Shown piece by piece: positions 1 through 7,474 of a DNA stretch of 37,698 nucleotides. The DNA lies in NCBI RefSeq assembly GCF_000717345.1, contig NZ_JNZA01000054.1, positions 1 to 37,698 of the forward strand. Direction: 5' to 3'. Each line of letters opens with the position of its first letter. Within the stretch, counting starts at the first letter, position 1. A model generated the notes under the pieces. The model did not search any database. It was given only the letters and a program-made list of their open reading frames with translations, and was not told where the DNA came from. The translations under genes were made by a program, and so were the position numbers. The stretch is from Streptomyces lydicus (GTDB lineage: Bacteria; Actinomycetota; Actinomycetes; Streptomycetales; Streptomycetaceae).

Positions 1-456
1 GGGCGGCGGCGGTGGTGGTGGGGAGGTCCGTGGTGGTGGCGGTGGTGGTGGCGGTGGGGCCGGCCGGGGCGGCGCGGGGGCCGGCGCCCGGTGCGTGGGG
101 CGGGGCGGCCGGGGCCGCGGCGCCGGCGGGTGGGTGCGCGCGGGCGGACGTGTGGCCTTGGTGCAGGGCCAGTGCCAGCCGCGCGGCAGCGGAAAACCGG
201 TCGGGAGGTCCACCGGCGGGGCGGTCCCGGCGTAGGCGCAGTTGTCGCCGGTGAGTGGTCGGTCGGGCCGGCCGAGGGCGGTCGCCGCGGGCGCGGTGGC
301 GAACAGCGCGGTCAGTCCCGTCAGCAGCAGGACGACGGCGGCCAGCAGGCCGGCGCCGAGGCGGACCGCGCCGCCGTGACCCGCCGGCCGTGGGGGGCCG
401 CTCCGCCGCAGGTCAACTCGGCGGCGCAGGCCGTGATATCCGGTTATTTGACGCAC
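1..456 (-). CDS. Proline-rich membrane-anchored or secreted protein, 3' end beyond window
   Basis: Reading from a GTG at 456 toward the left edge, the frame stays open for 152 codons and leaves the window without a stop. Residues about 35-60 are hydrophobic (LGAGLLAAVVLLLTGLTALF) and preceded by arginines, so this is a signal peptide or single membrane anchor. A short ordered-looking segment follows with two cysteines (NCAY and HWPC, which could form a disulfide) and several prolines. After residue about 100 the protein becomes almost pure Pro/Arg/Ala with runs of six to nine prolines at the window edge, as in wall-spanning linkers. There is no clear ribosome binding site before the GTG. I do not recognise a family. 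That it is coding rests on the open frame, the membrane segment and the codon bias. Confidence 0.55.
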   Translation of the reverse strand, partial: MRQITGYHGLRRRVDLRRSGPPRPAGHGGAVRLGAGLLAAVVLLLTGLTALFATAPAATALGRPDRPLTGDNCAYAGTAPPVDLPTGFPLPRGWHWPCTKATRPPARTHPPAPRPRPPRPTHRAPAPAPPRPAPPPPPPPPPRTSPPPPPPP

Positions 457-731
457 GGCGAGAGCTTGCGCAGCGCGCGGGCCGCTCAGCCGTCCCCCCG
501 CGCCAGTTCGCCCGAACGGGGTATGCGCCGGGCGCACGCGGCCCGCCGGTCGCTCAGGTGTGCGGACGCGCGCGCCGGGCGTCAACGCGCCGCGCCCGCG
601 GCCACCCGCCACCAGCTGGACGTTTGATGCCGGGCCCGGCGGTGTACGGCACAATTCGCCTCCGGACAGGACGAGTTGACCACGAGTGGTGGCGGGCGGT
701 AGCGGACGTGTCGGTTGAGGCGGCGGGCAGG
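457..731. other. Divergent intergenic region
   Basis: No gene is seen here. The region separates the minus-strand proline-rich protein from the plus-strand IPT/TIG-like membrane protein and must hold both promoters. A stretch near 645-655 (TACGGCACAATTC) resembles a -10 region for the plus-strand gene, but no well-spaced -35 element is visible. Confidence 0.4.
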
Positions 732-2006
732 ATGGCCGGAACGGGCGAGCCGGAGGGCCGTGCGGAGCGGGCCGAGGGCGGCGAGTGCCGATGCGGACGG
801 TGCCCGCACGGCGCCCGGGCGGGACACCGGGAGGCGGTGGCCGCCTTCGTCGCGCTGCGCGAGGACTTCGCCGCCGGGCGCGGCGTGCCGTCCGGCCTGG
901 CGCACTCCGCCGGCGCCGCCCGGCAGTGGGTCTCCGACGAACTGACGCTCTCCGCCGAGGAGTTGGCCAGGCGGGGCGCCGCCGAGCGGGTCTCCTGGCT
1001 GGCCGCCGTACGGTGGCGCACCCTGCTGGCGGTCTGGGGCGCGGTGGTGGTCCTGCTGCTCGGCGAGGCGCTGACCGCCATCGGGGCGGGCTGGACGGCG
1101 TCCCGTACGGCCGCGCTGGCCGCCGCCGTCGTCCTGGCGCTGGGGCTGACGGCGGCGGCCGTCCGGCACCGTGCGCACGGCGGGGCGCTGGCGCCGCTGA
1201 TCGGTGAGGACGGGCGGCTGTCCACCTCGCGGACGGTGGCCGTCGGCTGGGCGGCGGCGGTGCTGTACGCCGTGCTGCTGTCCGCCGTCCAACTGGCCGT
1301 CGCCGCACCGCCGCTGCGGCACCGCCTCCTCGCGGGCCTGTCGCTCGGCCGCTCCGGCGCGCTGCTGGCGCTGCTGGCGACCGGCTGTGCGGTGGCCGTG
1401 CTGGCGTACGGGCTGGTCGCCGCGCGGGTGCGGACGGGGCGGCTGCAGAAGGTGCCCGCGCAGCGGCCGCGCGCCGCCGACCTGCTGACCGATGACGCGG
1501 GGCGCGGCAGCTTCCTGGACGTGCAGTACGTGCTGGTCAATGCGGCCGTGCTGGCCCTGGCCCTGGTGCGGCTGGCCGGGCGGCCGGAGCAACTTCCGCG
1601 GCTGCCCTGGGGGCTGGTGGCGCTGGCGGGGCTCTCCGGGGCGACGTATCTCGCGGGGAAGCTGGTGGCCGGCGGCCGCCCGGTGATCCTCTCGGTGGTC
1701 CGCTCCCGCGAACTGGGCGACCTCGCCGCGCCGGTCCGCACCGGCGACGACATCGAGATCCGCGGGGCCGGCTTCGTCCCCCCGGGCGCCACCACCCCCG
1801 ACCGGCTCGCCCGCACCGTCGTACGGATCGGCGCGGTCCACGTCCCCGTCCCCCTCGTCCCGGTGCCCGGCGGCTTCGCCAACCCGACGGACGGGCTGCT
1901 GACGGTCCCGGTGCCGGTCGATGTCGAACCGGGCCGGGTGGCCGTCCGGGTGATCACGGCGGCGGGGGTCGAAACCGCGGCCTATCCGCTGGACGTCGTG
2001 GACTGA
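732..2006 (+). CDS. Polytopic membrane protein with C-terminal IPT/TIG-like domain
   Basis: The protein is about 424 residues from ATG 732; an in-frame GTG at 708 is an equally possible start. The N-terminal ~90 residues are soluble and contain a Cys-rich patch (ECRCGRCPHG). Five to seven hydrophobic segments follow (for example LLAVWGAVVVLLLGEALTAI and TAALAAAVVLALGLTAAAV). The last ~110 residues form a beta-rich region that opens DDIEIRGAGFVPPGA and then shows VVRIGAVHVPV and DVEPGRVAVRVITAAG. This is the pattern of IPT/TIG immunoglobulin-like domains (ItI.G.GF...T.V.ig...v.v...). By topology the domain could lie on either side of the membrane. The biological role is unknown. It stands alone, divergent from the upstream gene and 219 bp before the DoxX gene. 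Confidence 0.75.
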   Translation: MAGTGEPEGRAERAEGGECRCGRCPHGARAGHREAVAAFVALREDFAAGRGVPSGLAHSAGAARQWVSDELTLSAEELARRGAAERVSWLAAVRWRTLLAVWGAVVVLLLGEALTAIGAGWTASRTAALAAAVVLALGLTAAAVRHRAHGGALAPLIGEDGRLSTSRTVAVGWAAAVLYAVLLSAVQLAVAAPPLRHRLLAGLSLGRSGALLALLATGCAVAVLAYGLVAARVRTGRLQKVPAQRPRAADLLTDDAGRGSFLDVQYVLVNAAVLALALVRLAGRPEQLPRLPWGLVALAGLSGATYLAGKLVAGGRPVILSVVRSRELGDLAAPVRTGDDIEIRGAGFVPPGATTPDRLARTVVRIGAVHVPVPLVPVPGGFANPTDGLLTVPVPVDVEPGRVAVRVITAAGVETAAYPLDVVD

Positions 2007-2225
2007 GGCGGCAGGGGCCGTGGCCGTCGCGTGCCCGGCCGGGACGGGGACGGCCCGCGGCCGTCCATGGCTCAGCCGGGGGCGGGCGTGTCGGTTCTGT
2101 GTGCGTCCGCTGCCCGACGCGCGGCGGTCCGTTGAACGTCTGGCGCACCCGCGTACGTATCTCCCTCAGAGGCGCGGGCGCGGGCACAATCGTCTGCTCC
2201 CGGGGGCAACGGAGAGGCGGACGCC

Positions 2226-2771
2226 ATGGTTCACGCGCATCGCACGATCAATGCCGACCTGGCAGGGACGGGCGTCGACGGCCCCCCTGCCGGTCTGCGG
2301 GCACAACTGGCACGCCACGCGCTGCTGCCGCTGCGCCTCTTCCTGGGCGTCACCTTCCTCTACGCCGGCATCGACAAGCTGACCGACCGGGCGTTCCTGG
2401 CGGCCGGCGGCGCCGGGTCGCTCGGTGAGATGCTGCGCCAGGTCCATGATGTGGCGGCGCTGCCGCAGTTGGTGGACCTCGCGCAGAAGAGCCCGGTCGG
2501 CTTCGGCTACGCCATCGCGGCCGGTGAGATCGCGGTCGGTCTGGGCACGCTGCTCGGACTGCTGGGGCGGCTGGCGGCGTTCGGCGGCGCCCTGATCTCC
2601 CTGACGCTGTGGCTCACCGTGAGCTGGGCGACCACCCCGTACTACTACGGCAACGACCTCGCCTACCTGGTGGCCTGGCTGCCCCTCGTCCTGGCCGGCA
2701 CCCCGCGGTTCTCCCTGGACGCGGTGGTGGCGATGCGCCGCAAGCGGCACGGGGCGCAGCTGTTCGGCTGA
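2226..2771 (+). CDS. DoxX-family membrane protein
   Basis: The protein has 181 residues. The ATG at 2226 is preceded by GGAGAGGCG as ribosome binding site. The first ~30 residues are cytoplasmic; then LRLFLGVTFLYAGIDKLTDR matches the first helix of DoxX/DoxD proteins (RL.lG..fl.aG..Kl.d). Three further hydrophobic segments follow: GYAIAAGEIAVGLGTLLGLL, FGGALISLTLWLTV and LAYLVAWLPLVLA. DoxX proteins are four-helix membrane proteins. Some family members act in thiosulfate:quinone oxidoreductase or in redox and detoxification complexes, but in Streptomyces most have no tested function. No oxidoreductase partner is adjacent, so a specific reaction cannot be assigned. Confidence 0.88.
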   Translation: MVHAHRTINADLAGTGVDGPPAGLRAQLARHALLPLRLFLGVTFLYAGIDKLTDRAFLAAGGAGSLGEMLRQVHDVAALPQLVDLAQKSPVGFGYAIAAGEIAVGLGTLLGLLGRLAAFGGALISLTLWLTVSWATTPYYYGNDLAYLVAWLPLVLAGTPRFSLDAVVAMRRKRHGAQLFG

Positions 2772-2859
2772 GGCGCGGGAGCGGGGGAGCGCCGGAGGGC
2801 GGGGCTGGTTCGGGGGCGGTTCGGTGGCGGGTCGGTGGAGGGGTCCGGCGCGGGCGGGG

Positions 2860-3381
2860 TCAGGCTTCGCGGGCCGGTCCGTCCGGGGCGAATGCCTGGG
2901 CGACGGCAAGGCTGTCCTCGTAGACGTGATGCCGGGTGACCAGGCCGTTCTCGACCGTGAGGTGCAGGGCGAAGCGCGCGCGGTAGGGACGGCCGGTGGA
3001 GCGCGCGGTCTGCCGGATCTCACCGAGCACGACCGCGTCGTCGCCGTCGACGAGGAGGCGCTCGATCTCGGTGGCCGCCTGCCCCGGCACGTGGTGCGCG
3101 GCGAGTTCGCGGTAGTGGGCGGCGGCGTCGGCGCGGGTGGCGCGGTGCCGGATCCACGGGGTGTCGGTACGGCCGTGCTCGGCCTCCGGCCAGTCCAGCT
3201 TCCAGTCGCCGTGCTCGGCGTACAGCTCCGCGATGCGCTCCGGGTCGCCCGCGCCGATCCGGCGCAGCAACTCCTCCACCACGGCACGGGTCTGCGGGGG
3301 TGTGGTGTGGGTGGGGGCGGTGTGCACGGGTGTGGTGTGGGCGGGTGCGGTGTGCGGGTTTGTGTCCAGCGGCAGCGACAC
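2860..3381 (-). CDS. NTF2/SnoaL-like fold protein with His-Thr-Pro repeat leader
   Basis: The protein has 173 residues. The GTG at 3381 is chosen because GGAGGG lies 7 bp upstream; the frame stays open further upstream without a better site. Residues about 35-165 look like a SnoaL/NTF2-like domain: VVEELLRRIGAGDPERIAELYAE at its start, then DWKLDWPEAEHG, then VLGEIRQTA and VENGLVTRHHVYEDSL. The last motif resembles the typical 'f.v.dGkI.r...Y.D' strand of ketosteroid-isomerase-like proteins. The fold binds small hydrophobic ligands or acts as an enzyme, and no substrate can be inferred. The first ~30 residues are a five-residue repeat (HTAPx/HTTPx) encoded by a 30-bp tandem duplication. The gene is single on this strand, convergent with the DoxX gene. 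Confidence 0.8.
   Translation of the reverse strand: MSLPLDTNPHTAPAHTTPVHTAPTHTTPPQTRAVVEELLRRIGAGDPERIAELYAEHGDWKLDWPEAEHGRTDTPWIRHRATRADAAAHYRELAAHHVPGQAATEIERLLVDGDDAVVLGEIRQTARSTGRPYRARFALHLTVENGLVTRHHVYEDSLAVAQAFAPDGPAREA
3298..3357. repeat. Two tandem ~30-bp units encoding HTxP repeats
   Basis: Two near-identical 30-bp units lie in the 5' part of the NTF2-like gene. On the minus strand they encode alternating His-Thr-Ala-Pro and His-Thr-Thr-Pro. The unit length keeps the frame. Confidence 0.75.
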
Positions 3382-3454
3382 GGCTGATCCCTCCGTTCCG
3401 GTCCCGCGTCCGACTGACGCGGCGGGATCACCATTCTTGGCGGCACGCACGGGC

Positions 3455-3483
3455 CGCGCGATTACCTCGCGGGTAAGCGCGCG
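3455..3483. promoter_or_regulatory. 29-bp inverted repeat upstream of NTF2-like gene
   Basis: CGCGCG-A-TTACC-TCGCG-GGTAA-G-CGCGCG has 12-bp arms with one mismatch and a 5-bp centre, about 75 bp upstream of the GTG at 3381. The position suits an operator for a dimeric repressor. An RNA hairpin in the leader is the alternative. Confidence 0.5.
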
Positions 3484-3581
3484 GAGCATCGCGCCCCCGG
3501 GCCTGTGCTGACCGGCCGGTGGGGCCCGGCCGGGTGGCGCGCGTCGCACCGCTCCCGGCCCGGGGCGTCGCCCGTGGGGCC

Positions 3582-3815
3582 TCAGGAAGATGGGGGCGCG
3601 ACCGGCTGCTCCACCTGACGGGCGTGATGGCGGCGGGCCGTTGCCCAGACGGCGGCGGTGATGCCGGACAGCAGCAGGCCGGCGGGGACGGCGAGGAAGA
3701 GCCAGGGGCCGGGCGGGTGCCAGATGCCGAGGGCGTCGAGGCCGTAGGCGGTGCCGACGGTGAGGGCGGTGAGGCCGGCGATCAGACGGGCCGGTTCGAA
3801 GGGGTGACGCTTCAA
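3582..3815 (-). CDS. Small two-helix membrane protein coupled to PspC gene
   Basis: The protein has 77 residues and starts at TTG 3815. The stop codon of the upstream PspC gene overlaps this start as TTGA (3812-3815), and AGGGAG precedes it by about 8 bp, which suggests translational coupling. Two hydrophobic segments are visible: RLIAGLTALTVGTAYGLDAL and PWLFLAVPAGLLLSGITAAV. A basic C-terminus follows (ATARRHHARQVEQ). No known domain is recognised. The coupling suggests it works with, or at the same place as, the PspC/toast-rack protein in the membrane. Confidence 0.75.
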   Translation of the reverse strand: MKRHPFEPARLIAGLTALTVGTAYGLDALGIWHPPGPWLFLAVPAGLLLSGITAAVWATARRHHARQVEQPVAPPSS

Positions 3816-5335
3816 CGGAGGGCTCCCTGACGGCTCGTGGCGGGTGGCGTGGTGAGCGCCGAGAACGCTCCGGGCGCCGGGAGCGCGGCGGGGGTGGCCG
3901 CCGCGCGGGACGTCGGTGCGGCCGGGGACGGTGTGGCCGGAGCCGGATCGGGGCGCCGGATGTCCACCTGGCCCGCGCCGACCCTGACGGCGAGCTCCAG
4001 CGAGCCGCGCGGCCGCTCGCCCTTCTTGAGGCCCTCCGCGGGCAGGGTGAGGGTCCGCTGCTGACCGCCGGCCGTCAGGTCCACGTCGTCCGGTGCGTCG
4101 CCCGGCAGCTGGATGTCGCCGACGCCGAGCGAGACGTGCAGCCGGGTCGTGACGCCCCGCGGCAGCGTCACCTCCAAACGGCCGGCGCCCACCTCCGCGG
4201 CCGTACGGACCGTACGGCCGCCCTTCAGCGGCAGCTCGCTGAGGTCCAGCCTCCCCTCGCCGGAGCCGATGTCGTAGTGCGGGCGGACGGCGGCGAGGGT
4301 GGTCGGGGTCCAGCTGCGGTTCTGCCAGTCGACGGTGATGTTGTCGGGCAGCACCGTCGCGCCCGCCAGCAGGACGGCGGCGCACACCACCAGGAAGACC
4401 GTGCCGCCGCCGGTGCGTCCGAACCAGGCGCTGAGCACCAGCCCCAGGCCGAGGACGACCAGCACGGCGGCCAGCCCGGCCTGGAGGGACGGGGCGAGAC
4501 CGGCCCGCCAGTAGACGGAGGACGCCGCGGCGGCGCCGGCGCCCAGCGCGAGCAGGAACGTCCAGCCGCCGATCGGACGGCCGCTACGGCGACTTGGGCG
4601 CGGGCCGCGGAGCGGGTGCGCGCCGTGCGGCGCCGGACCGGACGGCCCGCCCGCGCCCGGCCGTATGCCCGGCGGACGCACGCCGGCGGACGCGGCGCCG
4701 TGCTCGAAGCGGTAGGAGACGTCCACGGGGAGCGGGGTGGTCTCGGGCCCCCACAGATAGGCGGGACCGGCCGTCTCCCGGGCGCGCGGATCGCGCCACC
4801 AGGAGGGGCTGGTGGGCGACGGGGGCGCCGTGGTCTCCGGCGGGGCGTCGGCGACCGCCTGGGCGGTGGCGGGGTCCATCGCCTCCGGACCCTGCGCCTG
4901 GACCTCGCGGCGCCGGCGCGACCAGTACGCGGAGCCGGCCACCGCCAGCAGCAGCATGATGGCGAAGGACATCATGCTGCCCTTGGCCAGGGTCGTCAGA
5001 AACAGCCCGCAGCCGACCAATGCGAGGAGCAGCGCCGTCAGCGCCGAACCCTCGACCCGGCCGGAGAGCAGCCTGCGGCCCTCGTTCTCCTCCTCGCCCT
5101 CGGCGGGGAGCAGCAGCCACGCGAAGCCGTAGACGATCAGGCCGAGGCCGCCGACGGCGAGCACGGCGAGCACGATCCGGAAGATCACCGGGTCGAGATC
5201 CCAGTGCCGGCCGAGGCCGCCGCACACCCCGCCGATGACCTTGTGCCGCCTGCTGCGGCGCAGCGGGACGTGCGACGGTGCGGGGCCGGCCGGGCCGGAG
5301 GGCGCCGACTCCTCGACGGGGGCTGCTTCGTTCAT
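3812..5335 (-). CDS. PspC-domain membrane protein with C-terminal toast-rack-like domain (LiaF/EsrI-like)
   Basis: The protein has 507 residues; ATG at 5335 is the only convincing start. Residues about 25-85 form a PspC domain: VPLRRSRRHKVIGGVCGGLG, then HWDLDPVIFRIVLAVLAVGG and a hydrophobic helix ending FAWLLLPAE. A second helix pair follows, then a ~110-residue Pro/Gly-rich linker, then three or four further membrane segments (residues ~260-345). The C-terminal ~100 residues are beta-rich (YDIGSGEGRLDLSELPL, EVGAGRLEVTLPRGV, SLGVGDIQLPG), as in the LiaF/DUF4097-like toast-rack domains found with PspC. Such proteins hold a partner kinase in check and sense envelope stress. It is divergent from a Ser/Thr kinase and lies 2 kb from a PspC-domain kinase/regulator pair. 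The LiaF/EsrI-like role is inference. Confidence 0.85.
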   Translation of the reverse strand: MNEAAPVEESAPSGPAGPAPSHVPLRRSRRHKVIGGVCGGLGRHWDLDPVIFRIVLAVLAVGGLGLIVYGFAWLLLPAEGEEENEGRRLLSGRVEGSALTALLLALVGCGLFLTTLAKGSMMSFAIMLLLAVAGSAYWSRRRREVQAQGPEAMDPATAQAVADAPPETTAPPSPTSPSWWRDPRARETAGPAYLWGPETTPLPVDVSYRFEHGAASAGVRPPGIRPGAGGPSGPAPHGAHPLRGPRPSRRSGRPIGGWTFLLALGAGAAAASSVYWRAGLAPSLQAGLAAVLVVLGLGLVLSAWFGRTGGGTVFLVVCAAVLLAGATVLPDNITVDWQNRSWTPTTLAAVRPHYDIGSGEGRLDLSELPLKGGRTVRTAAEVGAGRLEVTLPRGVTTRLHVSLGVGDIQLPGDAPDDVDLTAGGQQRTLTLPAEGLKKGERPRGSLELAVRVGAGQVDIRRPDPAPATPSPAAPTSRAAATPAALPAPGAFSALTTPPATSRQGALR

Positions 5336-5384
5336 GGACCCATGGTGACAAGAGCGCCGCGAGCACGGCATCCGTGAAAACCCT

Positions 5385-5405
5385 GGCAGATCCCTGAGAT
5401 CTGCC
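5385..5405. promoter_or_regulatory. Perfect 8-bp-arm palindrome in divergent PspC / Ser-Thr kinase promoter
   Basis: GGCAGATC-CCTGA-GATCTGCC lies 50 bp upstream of the PspC start and about 180 bp upstream of the kinase start. It is a plausible binding site for a dimeric regulator such as the LuxR-type response regulator encoded at 8896. Confidence 0.5.
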
Positions 5406-5585
5406 GCCGGCGGCCCGGACATGCCCCAGGGGGGTCCCGAAACCCCTCGCGGGTTCGCATATGCCCCTGAGTTCCGCCCGTGCCCCGAAGCCGGCCGCGG
5501 ACGCGCGGTGGCCGGGGGGTTCTTCGCCCGTGCCGGAGACTATCGTTGCGCCCTGGATACGTACGGGTTTCCGGAGGGGCGTGCG

Positions 5586-7325
5586 GTGACGGAGGCGGCG
5601 TCGGTGGACGAGGGGCGACTGGTCGCCGGGCGATATCGCCTGGTCGAACGGATAGGCCAGGGCGGTATGGGCACCGTCTGGCGGGCCCGGGACGAAGTCC
5701 TCGGCCGCCAGGTGGCGATCAAGCGGCTGCACGTCGCGCAGCTGGACGCCGACGAATTGGCGACCCGCCATGAGCGCACCACCCGCGAGGCGCAGGCCGC
5801 GGCGCGCATCAACCACCCCAACGTGGTGGGCGTGCACGACGTCGTGGACGACGCGGGGCTGCCGTGCATCGTCATGGAGTACGTCCCCTCCGCGACGCTC
5901 GGCGACGCCATCAAGGAGGCTGCTCGCAGCGACACTTCGGTCCCCCCGCGCGAGGCCGCCCGGATCGGCCGCGGCATGATCGCCGCGCTGCGGGCCGCGC
6001 ACTCCGCGGGCGTGCTGCACCGTGACGTCAAACCGGGCAACGTGCTGCTCGGGGAGGACGGCCGGGTCGTGCTCACCGACTTCGGCATCGCGGTCGCCTC
6101 CGGAACCTCCACCCTCACCAAGACCGGCGAGCTGGTCGGCTCCATCGACTACTTGGCGCCCGAGCGCGTCAAGGGCGGTACCCCGGGCCCCGCCTCCGAC
6201 CTGTGGGCCCTGGGCGCGACGCTCTATCAGGCGGTCGAGGGCCGGCCCCCGTTCCGGAAGAACACCGCGGTCGAGACGGCGTACGCGATCGCCATGGACC
6301 CGCTGGAACCGCCGCGCAACGCCGGGCCGCTGACCCCGCTCATCGAGGCGCTGCTCGCCAAGGAGCCGGGCGACCGGCCGACGGCGGAGGTCGTCGAGCA
6401 GGCGCTGCGGGCGGCCGAGAGCGACGCCGAGACCGCCCGGATCGGCTGGCAGACGCTGTCCCTGAGGAAGGCCGAGGCCCCTGACACGCAGTCCGAGTCG
6501 GCGACGCGCCCGGTCCCGCACACGGGCGGGACGACGCCCCCGTCGGGCGGCGCCGCCGCGGTACCCGCCCCGGGCGGCAGCGGTACGGTGACCGGCCGGG
6601 TCGCCGTGCCGGGCGACGGCATCGGCACGCGCTCCTCGGACAGCCGCACGGACGTGCTGTCCGGCGGCCCGGCCCCCCGCAAGGGGCGCGGTGTCCGGGC
6701 GGTGGTGTGGAGCGTCGTCGGGGTGCTGGCCGTCGGCGGCGGCGCGGGCACCGCCTGGTACGTGCTGCACCGCACCGACTCCAACGCGCCCCGGGCGGCC
6801 AAGGAGACCGGCGGCACGGCGCCCGTGCTGCCCAGCGCCCCGGACAGCAGCATCGGACCGCCCCCGCCCGTCCCCAGCGGCTACCACAAGGTCACCGAGA
6901 CCGGGCTCGGCGCCGCATTCCCCGTGCCCGACGGCTGGAAGCGGGAGGCCAAGGACGGCGGGCGGCAGATCGTCTACTCCTCCGACGCCCAGCGTGCCCA
7001 GCTCACTGTCAGCGCCCTGGACTTCTCCTCGGCCGACCAGGTGCAGCACTTCAAGGACGTCGAGGCCGACTTCAAGGAGCTCTACCCCGTCTACACGCGG
7101 CTCCGCATGCAGGACACCGTCTTCCAGGGGGATCCCGCGGCGATCTGGGAGTTCACCTTCCAGGGCCGGGCCCGCAGCTTCCGGGGCATCGACCTCGGCT
7201 TCGGCCGCGAGGGCGACAAGGAGTACGCGATCTACGTGACCGCGCCCGAGGCGGACTGGACGACGTTCGAGAAGGTCTTCTCGAACGTGAAGGACGGCTT
7301 CCGCAAGAGCACGCCGAAGAGCTGA
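5586..7325 (+). CDS. Transmembrane Ser/Thr protein kinase
   Basis: The protein has 579 residues. GTG 5586 is chosen because GGAGGGG sits 6 bp upstream, and the kinase domain begins soon after. Kinase motifs in order: glycine loop GQGGMGTVW (24-32), VAIK with Lys46, HRDVKPGN (Asp147), DFG (165-167), APE (191-193) and SDLWALG. All catalytic residues are present, so it should be active. A Pro/Gly-rich juxtamembrane segment (~300-365) leads to one membrane helix (~370-392). The ~185-residue extracellular part contains LGAAFPVPDGWKREAK and AIWEFTFQGRARSFRGIDLG, a fold like the PsbP/LpqN-type domains common on actinobacterial kinases. There is no PASTA domain. The place between the PspC genes suggests a part in envelope-stress signalling. 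Confidence 0.93.
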   Translation: MTEAASVDEGRLVAGRYRLVERIGQGGMGTVWRARDEVLGRQVAIKRLHVAQLDADELATRHERTTREAQAAARINHPNVVGVHDVVDDAGLPCIVMEYVPSATLGDAIKEAARSDTSVPPREAARIGRGMIAALRAAHSAGVLHRDVKPGNVLLGEDGRVVLTDFGIAVASGTSTLTKTGELVGSIDYLAPERVKGGTPGPASDLWALGATLYQAVEGRPPFRKNTAVETAYAIAMDPLEPPRNAGPLTPLIEALLAKEPGDRPTAEVVEQALRAAESDAETARIGWQTLSLRKAEAPDTQSESATRPVPHTGGTTPPSGGAAAVPAPGGSGTVTGRVAVPGDGIGTRSSDSRTDVLSGGPAPRKGRGVRAVVWSVVGVLAVGGGAGTAWYVLHRTDSNAPRAAKETGGTAPVLPSAPDSSIGPPPPVPSGYHKVTETGLGAAFPVPDGWKREAKDGGRQIVYSSDAQRAQLTVSALDFSSADQVQHFKDVEADFKELYPVYTRLRMQDTVFQGDPAAIWEFTFQGRARSFRGIDLGFGREGDKEYAIYVTAPEADWTTFEKVFSNVKDGFRKSTPKS

Positions 7326-7358
7326 GGCAACAGAGTTGAGGCAGCAGAGCTGAGGCCG
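7323..7358. repeat. 14-bp tandem repeat at kinase stop codon
   Basis: Units TGAGGCAACAGAGT and TGAGGCAGCAGAGC, followed by a partial third, begin at the kinase stop codon. Because the period is 14 bp, each copy places a TGA in a different frame. This is probably a local duplication without function. Confidence 0.6.
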
Positions 7359-7422
7359 CGCGGCGGAGGCCGGGAGCCGGCGGCCGCGGCCCGGCCGGCC
7401 CCGGGAAACGTCAGGGGCCGGG

Positions 7423-7438
7423 TCAGGGTCGACCCTGA
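7423..7438. promoter_or_regulatory. 16-bp perfect palindrome upstream of PspC-histidine kinase
   Basis: TCAGGGTCGACCCTGA is a perfect palindrome 36 bp upstream of the kinase ATG, in the 149-bp gap after the Ser/Thr kinase. It is placed like an operator or autoregulation site for the kinase/regulator pair. It does not match the palindrome at 5385-5405, though both regions contain CAGGG half-elements. Confidence 0.45.
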
Positions 7439-7474
7439 TGCTCCGGGCACCCCCGGCGTGTGACGATCGGGGAC

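Noticed and set aside
1..120. Proline-rich left edge as a simple GC repeat artefact
   Set aside because: The frame is continuous with a clear membrane segment and cysteines upstream, so a proline-rich protein tail is more likely.
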